From Quillaja saponaria (taxonomy: Eukaryota; Streptophyta; Magnoliopsida; Fabales; Quillajaceae), in contig CM055612.1 in assembly GCA_029379385.1 (NCBI GenBank), positions 6,634,001 through 6,698,000 on the forward strand: 64,000 nt of DNA. The letters are read 5' to 3'. Positions 52,867-64,000 of the stretch are shown in pieces. The notes beneath the pieces were generated by a model that was given only the letters and a program-made list of their open reading frames with translations, made no database searches and was not told the origin of the DNA. Each line of letters begins with the position of its first letter. The first letter of the stretch is position 1. The translations under genes and the position numbers were made by a program.

Positions 52867-55800
52867 TCACTGATTTCCCTGCTTCTTCTGAGGACGTATT
52901 CTTTCCAGATAGGGAGCAATTATAGTATCCAATTTCACCAACCATAGTGCGAGGGCAGATGATGTGTGGGGCATAGATGTGAAAGATGCAATAATTTCTA
53001 CAACCACTCCTTGTGGAAAATTGCATTGATACAACCACTCCTCATTGATAGCACCAACAAAATCAGCGAGAACCTACATTGATAAAATAAAGTAGTGCAT
53101 TTCAGAACACAATGGTAGCTGATGCCTCCTATTACCTAGCTAATTTGAAATTTTAGATAGTCATTCTAGAAAACTGAGTAATTAAATAATTCAGTTTAAC
53201 ATCAACTCCTAAAAACAAAACCTGAAAAAGTTCCACCAGGGATGAGGTGCGTCTGAGTCGCTTGACCCATAGTGTATGAGCAGACTTTCTCCAAGCACCC
53301 ACTAAGGCATCTCCAGGCATAACTGACTGCACATAGATGGTGGAAAGGGGGAAAATCATTCTTCAAAAAATTTACATGTATGCAAGAAATTAGAAGTTGG
53401 ATCAATTTCACCATTTTCACTTGTCTCACACTTGATTCTTCTCCAAACATACAAATACAAGTTAAATCCCTCTTTTGATTATCTTTTCGATCAACATTTT
53501 TAACCATATCATACTTCTTTCCTCAGGTTTAGAAGCATGACTTGACTGCACAAGGGAACCATCTTAAATAATATGCCTGGTGCAAAACTTAAAAAAGGAC
53601 AGATATCAAAGCAGTCTCTCATTTTCAGACAGATAAAAAGATACTTATTCTACTTCCCTGTTATCTTAGCACATGTACAATTTAGAAATGGCCTTTTCAT
53701 TCTCTAAGCACGCATTCAGTCAGTGTTATCAAAGGCGCAAGGCGCAAGGCGCACGCCTCAGCAAAGTTAGGCGCACATCTAATGAAAAAAATCTACATAC
53801 AATAATTCAAAGCTTACAACAAGTAAAAATTAATACCATTAAGTTATGACATAGAAAATAGTTTTTATAGGCAAGAATTCCAGCATGTGGAAAGTAAAGG
53901 TTAATAAAAAATGATCTAGGTAAAGTAAGTATGTCAGGCAAGAACTCGACTAAGCTAACAAGCAAAAATTGAACTTATGCTTCCTCTTTCTTAAACAGGG
54001 CAGAGATAGCTAAGGTTTACTGTTGAGTATCTTTTGTTTTTCAGGTACAAAACAGGGCAGACATAGTTAAGGTTTAAGCCACACAAATGCTCTGCTTTTT
54101 GTATACAATAGCAGAGATTAGACTAAGCAAGGATTAGTATAAGCAAAAGATGAAAAAGACTTAGAAAGTAACTATAAAATTATAAAACATGATAGATAAT
54201 AGGCAGACTTACACTGAAAATTAGCTCTGCATTTTGGCCAGGTAACAAGGAAACTCAAGACTTCATAGGCTGTTTAGAATCAAGATTCTGGTTCATCTGT
54301 TGTGTTAGGGTGTTTTTTAATGTTTTAGGGACTTTTCAGGTTTCTATTAGGACTCTTCCTAATGTTTGCCTTTTCCTATTTATGAGTTTTCCTTAAAAAG
54401 AAAAAACTGAAGAGGTTTTTTCAAAAAAAAAAAAACTTGCAGCGCCTTTTGTGTGCCTTGAGTGAGCTTCATGGCGCCTCAAAACATGGAAAAGGCGCGC
54501 GCCTAGTGAGCCTAGGCAGCGCCTTAGTGTCAGCGCCCTAGTGTCAGCGCCCGCCTTTAGAGGTGCAAAGGCGAGGGGGTCTGTGCCTTGCGCCTTTTGC
54601 GCCTTAGCCACGCCTGATAACACTGCATTCAGTGCCATCTCTACATTTCAAATTCAAGCTCAAGATGATTGTATGCAACGCAAACAGCAAAGATAACATA
54701 ATAGACATGACAGCTTACCTCAATTGCATAAATTGCAGCTTTTAGTGACTGGATCTGTGTTGATAAGACATTGTGCTTTGGAAGAGTATTACTTTCGTCC
54801 TTCTCCCTACATGTGGCTGTATGAATGGCATATCTTTCTTCTAGATCAAAATCAAGCTCAAATGTTGTATGGCAAATTCTACAATGTTTTTCATCTTTCC
54901 AGTATAAGTCATGACAACTCTCACATCTAGCAAGAGAATCAAGATAAGACCTTCTACCATATTTCACAACATTGAGATCTAAGTAAAAGGAATTCCAGAC
55001 CCACAAATCAAATGCTTGAAGATGGGCCCAGTTTCGCACTAGCTCTTCTCTCTTCTTTCCAACTTCAAGTCTTACAGCCCCAGATGAAGGCACAGAATCT
55101 TTTAAAATATTGGTCAAGTTGAGGCTGTCTACCTCAGATACAGGAGAGTAAATTTCTTCTCTGACTGTATCCAGTTCGGACTGATCAGATTGTGTCATAT
55201 GTCCAATTCCAACAATGGTCATTCTTGACATCGCTTGGCAAAGAAATGCTTGCTTCTTCTCCAATGACTCAATAAGGAGAGCCTCTCGTTGACCCCTATC
55301 ATCCAAAACAGACAACAAGGCACACAAGGCCTGCATGTAGAAGAGCAACATTAAGCGCTATAGGATATGTAGAAAGATTATGATTTCCCTTACAAAATTA
55401 ACTATATAAATAGGTATAATCACGATAAATACCACGTAAACAGGTGGAAGAACTACTATGATATAAAAACAGTCAAGCCTGGGATACACAAAATATTATA
55501 AAAAATGCCAAGTTTACCTCTTCAGTATCAAACACTTTCCAACGACCATCTTCAGAAGATTCAAAATAAACCCTCCTATGGCCAGGGTCATCTTCTACAC
55601 AAGGACCCAAGAAAAGCCAGTATCTATTAAACCTACGATCAGATCCTAAAAACACGGATTGTATAGGGTGTGAATCAATCATAACTTCTGTTTCTGTTGC
55701 ATCCTTCGCATTCCCAATGGATCCATCATTGTTATACAACCTTGAAATTAGAAGTGAAGAATCAAGCGGGTATAGGTGAGAATTCAAAGATGATTGTGCT

Positions 55801-58800
55801 TCTTTTACCCCAAGCATTTGCCCAATCTTGCTCCATGGTAGCCCAGGCAAGCTGTGTTTCTTTGCTGATGATCTCTTTATTTTTGCTCCGGAACCATAAT
55901 ATTGGATGCTAGAATTATATTCCGCTGTATATTTTGTTGAATCCTGCAAATGTAGATCAGACTAAAGCTTTTCAGGATACAATATGGATAAAACGATATG
56001 AAACGTAATAAATAGACAAATCGTAATTGTTTGAACACTCCTAAGAACTCAAAGTGACATGCCAGAAATTTAGCATTAAAAATAAACAAATTTCTATACA
56101 CCTTAAGATGCTTAACTATATCTAACAATTGCTTGTACACTTGAAAAAAAATACTTTCATTTACTAAAAAAGAGCAGGAAGGTGTTTTTGTGTTCTGCGC
56201 TTTGCCAACAAATATGTTTGTTACTGAGTTTCATAATTAAATACATAAATATGATTTCCTTTAAGTCAAAACATTCAGTATAAAAGAGATATTTAAGGTT
56301 CGAGTCAGATACCTGGGACCATGTTCATGTCCATAACAACATAAAAAAATATTCTGAAACCAGTTAATACATGTTTCATCGTTATTTACTTTGTTTGGCA
56401 TGGCTTCTTACTGCCAAAATGAATCTACAAAGGGCTCAAACTCTTCCAAAGCCTCAAAATATGACTAATGTCAAGAAGATATTTATTTTACCTTCATTCT
56501 GATGCTGGTTCCAGCTGAAAGAAGATCAGTGAGAGCCACTAATGCGTTCAACTTTTCTTCAATGCTTAAATCTGAATATTCACCTTCCATCAGTCCTAAC
56601 AACCACACTTCTCCTGGGTGGCTCTCATCAATTTCAGTGTGTGCTGTCAGCATGTAATTTTTACTTCTATGTCGATTCATACACTTCAGCTTTATTAAAT
56701 TGGAGTTTCCTGAAACACACCCAGAATCATCATCACTGCTACATGCACCACTATTAATTTTATTATCAACACTCCCAGAGTCATCTGTGTCTGAATGAAA
56801 TTCATCCATGTCCTTAGCAATATAACCCATACGCAGACGATATGCAGATGAAGAAATCTTTTTGAATAAAGAAACATCACTTGAAAGAGTTGAACATATT
56901 AAACACTCCAGTTCCTCAGTTGTGCTGGCAAGGTTTAACTCAACAATCTTCAAAATAAGAATAAAATTCATCAGTGATAAAGAGGAAAGATCTACTATGG
57001 GGAGAAAAAGTAATAATCACTGTTAAATAAAATTTTGTTCGGGAAAAATGAAAAGAAAACATAGTTGGAAAGACACATAGCAGGAAAGCAGGTATGAGCC
57101 GGCCTTTTCTGACAGAGGATTTGGGCATTTAGAAATATGGCCAAGATTGGGTTTGGGTTTCAAACCTACTCTGATACCATTTTAAATAAAATAAAATGAG
57201 GAAAAGGATTGTGGGCTTGTAGACAGGATTTTATTTTATTTTTATCCCTTTTATGATAATATCCATTAATTTTTTTTTTTAGTTTTTGTAGATAGATAGG
57301 GCAAAACTCCCCAAGAAAACTAAGCTAAACACAAACAAGGCAAAGAGGCCACTTCCTTTTATAATTCTTCCTTTCTTTTTAAACATATTGCATTATCTTC
57401 TTTGTTGGTTAAATTTGCATTTTTTTCATGGCGTACTATTTATTTATTATTTATGGGTTTGATCTAATTTTGTTAATTACACATCTTCATGAGAGGGCGA
57501 GCCTTGGCGCAATAGTAAGTTGTTCTTTTGGTGACCTGTAGGTCACGGGTTCGAGGCGTGGAAACAGCGTCTTTGCAGAAATATAAGGGAAAGGCTGCGT
57601 ACATGTGCGCCCACCCTCTCCCTACCCCCGCAATAGCCGGGGAGCACTTTGTGCACCGGGTGAGCCCTTTTTACACATCTTCATCAGTTAAATGGATAGA
57701 TCTGGTACTGCCTGGATGAATGGGTAATGGGTGTATATGGATAAATACCCTATGGCTCAAAAGGGTAAGAAAGATATAAACAGTTAAAAGTTTAGCATCC
57801 ATTAATTATCCATACCCACCCATTTGCCACCTCTACATTCATGTATTGACTTAAAATTTAAGCAAATGAACTTTGTGTTCTCGTGACTTACTTGTATTGA
57901 CTTTGCCAACTCAGATACTTTCAACCCATTATTTCCTTGATCTGATAACAGTCTAAACAATTCACCCTTCAGTGTGCCAAGACGTAGACCACACTTCAAC
58001 AGAAGATTCATTTCCTAATAAACAAACATGGAAAGACTATATTCAACATTGTGGAAATAAAAGAAGAAGTTAAGAGCAGAAAGAGGAAAAGAAAAAGAGC
58101 TACCAACAAAAAGAAAACTCTAGGAAGCATCTTAGGCAAAACAACACACTCTAAACACCAGATAATGGAAGAGTCTTACTCTTGTCTTTTTCCTAGCTCA
58201 TACTAGTTTATTCTGATAAGCTTACATTGCAAGCATGTATACACATTCATCTGACTATTAGAGATTACAGACTACCAGATAGTCAGTCAATGTTCTAACT
58301 TTCATAGGCACATAGAACATTATATCTCTTGCTGTATTAATTGGATTTTAAAAAGTATTAAATGAAATTATTGTGCAAAGAGATATGACATCCACTCGCT
58401 CAACAAGAAGACAGTATAACAGAGTAAAAAACTTCTAACTAAACCAAATTCAACAGACACTTCTCTTTCCTCCCTTTCTGGCCTCAATGCCACATATAGA
58501 AATTCAATTTGCCAAATGCCTATGTCCCTTTGACTTGATTATTAGGGTTTTAGGCCTATAAATCAAATCTTATCATGTCTAAATATGCAAAAGGATTCTG
58601 TATTTTCATGGATGTAAAACCCAAAGTAATTAGTGAATGTATAACTTATACCTGACCAAGTCAGATCTATAAATTAGCTTGAATACCTTGCAAAGTGCTT
58701 CTTTCCGCTTGGCACCTTGCTTTGAACCAAAGCCAGCAGCAACCAATACTTGACACAGTATCTCTGTCCATGTAAGAGGATTTAGAGATTTCTTCCAGAA

Positions 58801-61800
58801 CTCTAAAAAATATTCTTGATTTTCTATCTGCCAAATAATTAATTAAAGAACATGAATAAACATGTAAAGTGTCTTCATTTATCATACTACAGAAAAGAAT
58901 AAAAAAAAAAAAAAAACAGCATAGAAAATCAGTATCTTTCTAAGGCCCATCACTGAAGCCACGAGGAAAGGGTCTCTTGAGCAGTATTCTGACAAAATAT
59001 AATGCATATTGGCAAGCTCATTGAAATTCATCAGATTTCCTGGAATGAATTATATATTATTGTGACCATCTCAATGATCACCTCTTTCTATTACCAACCA
59101 ATATTCATAAAATTGTGCCATTAAAGTATTCCAAAGCTTTCAAATGTCTTGCCAGTGACTTTCCCAAGACATAGTAAACTGCAATCTCTTCAGCAAAGAT
59201 GCCAGATGGTCGAGCGTCCTCATCTAGGCTACCAAATAATGTCAATCATCAAGTTTATGCAGAAATTTGAATCTAACAGTCTCATGCATAAAATCATAAG
59301 TGGCTCCCACGTCACATTATAAAATGGTATGCTTTTCATGATAGTGATGTCATTTTCTAAATAAAACGCATTGCCATTTTTCTCCTACATATCAATTTCA
59401 CTCCTTTAAGTCACAAAAGTTACTGTATAGTAGTATTATGAAGATCACAAAAACAATTTAAAATATTCAGACATAACAGTCTCAAAAGTTCCTCTACCTC
59501 AAGTTTATTTTTGAATCAAGAATACCAAATAACAAAAAGAAAATCATACAGAAAGTGGTATACTATGTCACAGTTTCAGAATATCCTTATTCAGAGATAC
59601 AGCCTATCCATCACCAGGCAGAGTCTAGAAAATGCAGCTAACAGTGCTATAATTTGAATAGTTACTTAGAAGAGGCTAGGCAGCATGGAAGGCTGTTCCT
59701 GGTTGTTTAATGTGGATTTTGTGGGATGAACGAAATAGTTGTATCTTTCAAGGCTTAAAGCAAACAAGGGAGGAGCTGAAGAGATCTTTACTATACTCTT
59801 TATCTCTTGCATGTCTATTCATCCTCCATTCTACTCTCAGGGTTTTTAGATGCTCTAAATTTCAAAGCCTGGTGTCTTGTGTGTTTTTTTGTTTTTTTTA
59901 GTCCTTTAGGAGATGAACCTTGTATATCTCGTGTACAGGTTGCCCATAAGGACAGATATACAGGTCAATAATTATTTCAAAATAAATAATCTTGTCTCAA
60001 ATCATTTACATCCATGGTAGGATTGGAATGTGTATTTCTTACAAAAAACAGTTAGTTTATTGTCTCGGAGTAATAAAAGAAAAGATAGTATACCACATAT
60101 AACCATTACCAGAAATGATTGTTCACTGCATGCTGTATAATTTAAATGAAGATAACACACAGAAAAAATTTCCATCCAGAGAAATCATGGTTATTGTCAA
60201 TGATACTCACTGAGTGAAGCAACGCTAGAAAATTGCAAGACTTCTTTAAATGAGGCAAAAATCCATTGGTAAGCTCCGCTTCAATATCAGATAGGAGAAG
60301 CATAAGAAGGGCCACATGGATTTTTCCAATTAGCATTGAATCCTGAAAGTCACGCATAAATTGAAATAAACAACGGCAATATGCATTTTACTATATATAA
60401 AGCCAATTCAAAGATGAGCTATTACCTTATCATGAAATGCTTGAGCAAACTCATCAAGAGTGAATGCACATATATCAAGAACCACAGCATACGTATAAAG
60501 AAAATGGAAAACCTGCCGGAGCAAAAATCAAGTCAAGGAATGTTTATTTGAAAAATACAATGAAAGCCTGAATTTCAAAACAGTGGTGTAGATGCATACA
60601 AATACAAGATCTTTTTTAATCACATATAGTGCTTGTATCACTTGCATGTACATGCAAAGTTTAAAAAACTGATTCTTTGAGACCAAACAAGCAAGTGACT
60701 CAGAGCACTCATAGGAAGTCCAATATCATAACTAGATCCTCCTGTCATTAAATGAGATGCTATAGAAACCACATCCAGTATTATCAGAATATATTAACTC
60801 GAATAGTATGATGAGAAGAATTATAAATTAAGATTTGATAAAAACTAGGAGATGCACTGGAGAGGGCATGTAAGCATCTTGTCAACTTTAGGCTAGCCTT
60901 CCATTAGTCAGAAAACTTACCTAGTTACCTTTTCTTAGGTCTCTTATAGTGTGAATGAGTGTGCAGAAGTGTGATACTGAATTATAAATCCAATCTACTC
61001 AATGAGGAACTTCATAAAGAGAAATTGGTAGAGTAGAGTAAACTCTTTAAGAACTGAATGAACAAATAACAAGTGTGACAAGCTACTTCTAGTCTAGATA
61101 ATAATTCTATACTAAGAGAATTCGTATTTCACACGCCAGAGTTGTATCGACATATGTACATAATTACAAAATAGATATTTCATGGTGATGTAAATTGATT
61201 GCAACGAAAAAAAAAAAAAACCTCTGGCCTAATTCTACTATAGGCACCTTAAATAGTTTCTTCACAATTTCTGGAGAAGAGTCCCAAGGTTGCGTGGAAA
61301 AAGGTTTCTTCATCTTGACCAAATTCGGAGGAAACTTGGGAAGCAAATCTGGAAAGACAAACGCAATTGTTGAGAGAGAAAAATTATATTAAACCATCAG
61401 TAGGGATACTATACACTTAAACATTATGTGGGAACTTGTTGAACTTTTCCATGAAAACAACCTCTGCAAAGTGCACAACCATGCATTCTGTTTCCAGCAG
61501 AATGATCAGAACATATCAGCGTGTCTGCTCCTTCTTGTAGCTCTCTCGGCTCCAGCTCCAGCTCCTCATCATCAATTAGCATTGAAATTTGATCAAGTTG
61601 TTCCTGAGATATTGCTTTATCCAAAGCAAGTTCACATTTTTCCTTCTGTGGTTGCTTCTGATTAAAATTTTTGCTAGATTCCACCTGGCAGATAAAGACA
61701 TGTTGTAACATTGCTACTTCAGGAAACATAAACCAGAAATATGCACTATAAATTCTTATTTACCACTCTTTTCAAGAAGAGATTCTTCTTATCCTTCGCT

Positions 61801-64000
61801 TTTCCTAACTTTCCCTGTTTCTGAAGAGAAACTTACAGTCAGCAAATAGATATTCCAGGAAGGAAAACAATTATCAACGCCACCCAACTACATGCATGGG
61901 AATAAAAAAGAAGGAAAACAAAACAAAACAAATCATGAAATGCAGAATAAAAATTGACGTTCACAGTTACCTTTTGCCGTGGCTTTCTCTCCCGATACAG
62001 TGGTTTCTTTGATGTAGAATTTGATCTTAGAGGCAAACCAGCAACTTCCCTGTCAACAAAACCAAAGCCAGTAGGAAAGTCTCCAGCATCAGGACTAGTT
62101 ACCCGCCACACTGTCATCAAACCTTTCCCTATACCATGTTTCTTCACAGGTGACTTATTAGAATCCTTTTGAATTATGATGGCGTCACCGGAAAACTATA
62201 CGAGTGTGTGTAAGAAAACAGAAACGAGATAAGGGGGGAAGAATAAGGAGAAGATAAACACAAGAAATTATGCCAATCAGTACCTTCCTCCTTTTGGTTG
62301 GTCTTTGGTTTTCCTCACAAGCAGAAGTGGAATTTCTGAGACCTAATCAATCAAAGAGAATACAAATGAAATTATAATATGAAGGAAAAGGCACAAAATG
62401 GAGTCAAGATCTCTAGATACTAAATGAGAACAATAAAAAGAAAAATAAATCTGCAAATACCATAGAAAGTCATGGCAAAAAAAATGGGTAAAATGAAAAC
62501 ACAAACTTTGTCCCCTATAACCCACTATAAGTAAACTCATTAACAAAAATACTACAGAATCCTTGTGCAAAAAAAAAGCCTGTAAATGAGGAACGGAGAC
62601 TTCTTTATTTTCTAGTTTCCCATCATTTAAATCAAAAAAGGAACAAGAGGGCATTGAATATGACATGTTAATTTCAGAGTGTTTAATTTTACCAGCCATA
62701 TTATTCAATGCATCTTGACAAAGTAACAACTATGCGGAAAGTTTGGGTAATTTTTTAAAACCCTTCTCATATGTGAGCTGCCGAGTAGGCCCATCATGAA
62801 ATTCACTTTAACTTATATGTGAAGGAATAGTGATGAGCTCAAGATCTCGTGTTCTAGTACTATGATGATGATGCATAACCAGCTACCCAAAAATCATAAA
62901 TCCTATTACTTCATTCTCCATCATTTAAGCTATTACATAACGTGGAACCTTTTCAAATGTTTCAAAACATCAACCCACTTGTGTCTTACTCCCCCTCATT
63001 AAATTGGCCCAAGACCTATCTCTTCAAAGCTAAATGGATAGGAAAATATATTAACTACTACCGGAACACAGATCTCTCTCTCTCTCCAGTATCATGATTA
63101 ATGATATGTTATCACACTTTTCAAAGATTGCTTTCTCATATCAACATTATAATACAAAGATGTTGAAACTAAGAAAGTAAGGATCACATTGCTAAATGAG
63201 ATTTAAGTCAACCAGTCCACTAAAATTATGTTAGCACCTAAAGCCAATTCTAACCCAATTGCCAATAAAACTTTCATAAAAAGCCACAAAGAGATGTAAT
63301 CAGGCCTATCATGGAATTACGTGCACACACACAAAAAGCAAAGTTCAAGCCACTAACTGAAATCTGAATAGGAAGGAACCTTAAAGACATATTTGTGTGT
63401 TACAAGTCTACATACAGAGACAAGGTCAACATAGAACATCATAATTCCATACAAGCATGCCCTATTGGCTATTACCATCATACTTAACAAGAAAATACTC
63501 AAATAGTAGAAAACCATCTCCTGATCACTATCATGTTTCTATTGAAACAATAAAGCAGTGTACTTGTTACAATTTATATTCAGCATAATGTCTAATCAAA
63601 CAAAAATAGAGAAAGAGCTTAGCAGCACACCTGTTTGACGGTGGCATGTTCTAGAAGGAAGATAGTCAAATTCCACTCCAAGGGGTGGACCATCTTTCTG
63701 GAACAACTTCTTGAGAATGTAATCAGGTGTTAACAAATCTTGGAGACATTTAGATTTTTCCTTTTTCTTAACAGTCCTGGTCACAACAGTATCGTATCTT
63801 GAACATAAAGGAGCTTTAGCCTTATGACTTGACATATTCTGTTTGTCTATCTTTATAGCAGCTGGAACTCCAAAAACATTTCTCCGGTCAAGAATTGCGG
63901 GTCTTTTTCCCAGAGTATAGCATGGTGGTACCATCAATTTCTTTTCCTTCTTCTCCCTCCTCCTTTTCTCAACAAACCAATCCCGGACCTGCTTGTATGC
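52867..64000 (-). CDS. homeobox-DDT domain chromatin protein, RLT3-like (partial, N-terminus beyond the window)
   Basis: RINGLET-type proteins are nuclear; RLT1/2 partner ISWI chromatin remodellers. Exons in order: 64000-63631, 62342-62284, 62195-61971, 61820-61764, 61684-61462, 61348-61248, 60512-60426, 60342-60211, 58827-58687, 58014-57892, 56947-56492, 55943-55518, 55330-54719, 53326-53222, 53073-52867, one open frame of about 1107 aa. The window edge starts in homeodomain helix 3 (YKQVRDWFVEKRRREK). Then come KDGPPLGVEFDYLPS, a KMKKPFSTQPWDSSPE stretch, the DDT domain (FHFLYTYAVVLDICAFTLDEF), a HARE-HTH (GTLKGELFRLLSDQGNNGLK), WHIM-type SDRRFNRYWLF and EDGRWKVFDTEE, and a CxxC...CxxC...HxxxxC zinc motif (CESCHDLYW, CRICHTTF). 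About 50-70 N-terminal residues are missing. Its introns host several mobile elements. Confidence 0.92.
53713..54633. mobile_element. 905-bp non-autonomous hAT-type element with exact 8-bp TSD
   Basis: The element (53721-54625) starts CAGTGTTATC and ends GATAACACTG, a perfect 10-bp terminal inverted repeat. It is flanked by CATTCAGT at 53713-53720 and again at 54626-54633, the 8-bp target duplication expected of hAT transposons. Both subterminal parts are built of GGCGCAAGGCGC-type runs in opposite orientation, GC-rich against an AT-rich core. The interior carries a repeated ACAGGGCAGA motif (about 53996 and 54052) and no transposase coding sequence. It sits in the intron between RLT3-like exons 53222-53326 and 54719-55330. 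Confidence 0.85.
57165..57185 (-). repeat. possible LTR-retrotransposon primer-binding remnant
   Basis: On the minus strand this reads ATGGTATCAGAGT followed by AGGTTTGAAACCC, close to the TGGTATCAGAGC primer-binding consensus (initiator tRNA-Met) of many plant Copia elements. No LTRs or coding remains could be found around it, so it may be a small relic or chance. Confidence 0.3.
57477..57684 (+). mobile_element. Au-type SINE with 14-bp TSD in an RLT3-like intron
   Basis: The body (about 57491-57670) opens with GGGCGAGCCTTGGCGCAA and has the pol III A box region at about 57499-57520, a B box GGTTCGAGGCG at 57548-57558, then GGCTGCGTACAT, a CACCGGG segment and a terminal short T run, all hallmarks of plant Au SINEs. 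The same 14 bases, TTACACATCTTCAT, flank it at 57477-57490 and 57671-57684. The perfect duplication suggests a fairly young insertion. It lies antisense to the host gene, in the intron between exons 56492-56947 and 57892-58014. Confidence 0.85.
59640..59990 (+). mobile_element. LINE (L1-type) 3' fragment in an RLT3-like intron
   Basis: The plus strand at 59710-59901 encodes MWILWDERNSCIFQG followed by a leucine-rich stretch, the typical end of plant LINE ORF2 (zinc-binding region after reverse transcriptase). It is followed by a CTTGTATATCTCGTGTAC segment as seen near LINE 3' ends. The 5' part is missing, so this is a dead truncated copy antisense to the host gene. A clear target duplication was not found. 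Confidence 0.65.
60513..61247 (-). other. RLT3-like intron before the DDT exon, no gene
   Basis: About 0.7 kb between exons 60426-60512 and 61248-61348. A run of A on the plus strand lies next to the donor side at about 61206-61220. No coding content or mobile element recognised. Confidence 0.5.
62343..63630 (-). other. first visible RLT3-like intron, no gene
   Basis: This 1.3-kb intron runs from donor gtgtgc (before 63631) to acceptor tag (after 62342). A 128-codon minus-strand frame at 62343-62729 continues from the acceptor into the intron and has no recognisable content. A short CTCTCT tract lies near 63073-63085. Confidence 0.5.

Noticed and set aside
54393..54638. 81-codon minus-strand frame
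   Set aside because: It lies inside the GGCGC-rich end of the hAT-type element and reflects its repeats.
57499..57560. tRNA-like A and B boxes
   Set aside because: They belong to the Au-type SINE; no cloverleaf or anticodon arm of a true tRNA gene can be formed.

Overview
The window is nuclear DNA from a flowering plant, almost certainly a eudicot. Genes are split by many AT-rich GT-AG introns, intergenic DNA is very AT-rich, and the window carries plant organelle-targeted proteins, a plant-specific HD-Zip factor and plant retroposons (an Au-type SINE, L1-type LINE tails). I cannot name the species. No operon, CRISPR array, prophage or bacterial feature is present.

Layout, left to right. 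On the + strand: a queuine tRNA-ribosyltransferase (15 coding exons, 1044-9602); an HD-Zip class I transcription factor (12741-13942); mitochondrial ribosomal protein mL41 (17229-19863); a one-exon OCTOPUS-like cysteine-motif protein (21989-22471); an O-fucosyltransferase family protein (26934-31716); and the thylakoid lumen protein TL29/APX4 (32928-37876). The strand then switches. On the - strand: an organellar seryl-tRNA synthetase (38821-42233), convergent with TL29; cytochrome c oxidase subunit 6b (43347-46934); an alcohol dehydrogenase-like protein (48343-50550); and a nearly complete RLT3-like homeobox-DDT chromatin protein (52867 to beyond 64000), cut by the right window edge inside its homeodomain. 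I joined exons by hand from splice sites; each model keeps one open frame from the first to the last visible exon.

The genes do not form one pathway. Several serve organelles or translation: mL41, COX6b, SerRS, TL29 and the tRNA-modifying TGT. mL41 and COX6b both have site II-type TGGGCY motifs upstream, as expected of nuclear genes for mitochondrial proteins.

Mobile DNA sits mostly in introns. The RLT3-like gene holds a 905-bp non-autonomous hAT-type element with 10-bp inverted ends and an exact 8-bp target duplication, an Au-type SINE with a 14-bp target duplication, and a LINE 3' fragment. TGT intron 5 holds another LINE 3' fragment, and TL29 intron 8 a short poly(A) SINE-like insert. Other points are a GC-AG intron in the O-fucosyltransferase gene, a 30-bp duplication at its C-terminus, and loss of peroxidase catalytic residues in TL29. 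I found no convincing new biological system; the best leads are the mobile elements and a GC-rich island between TL29 and SerRS.
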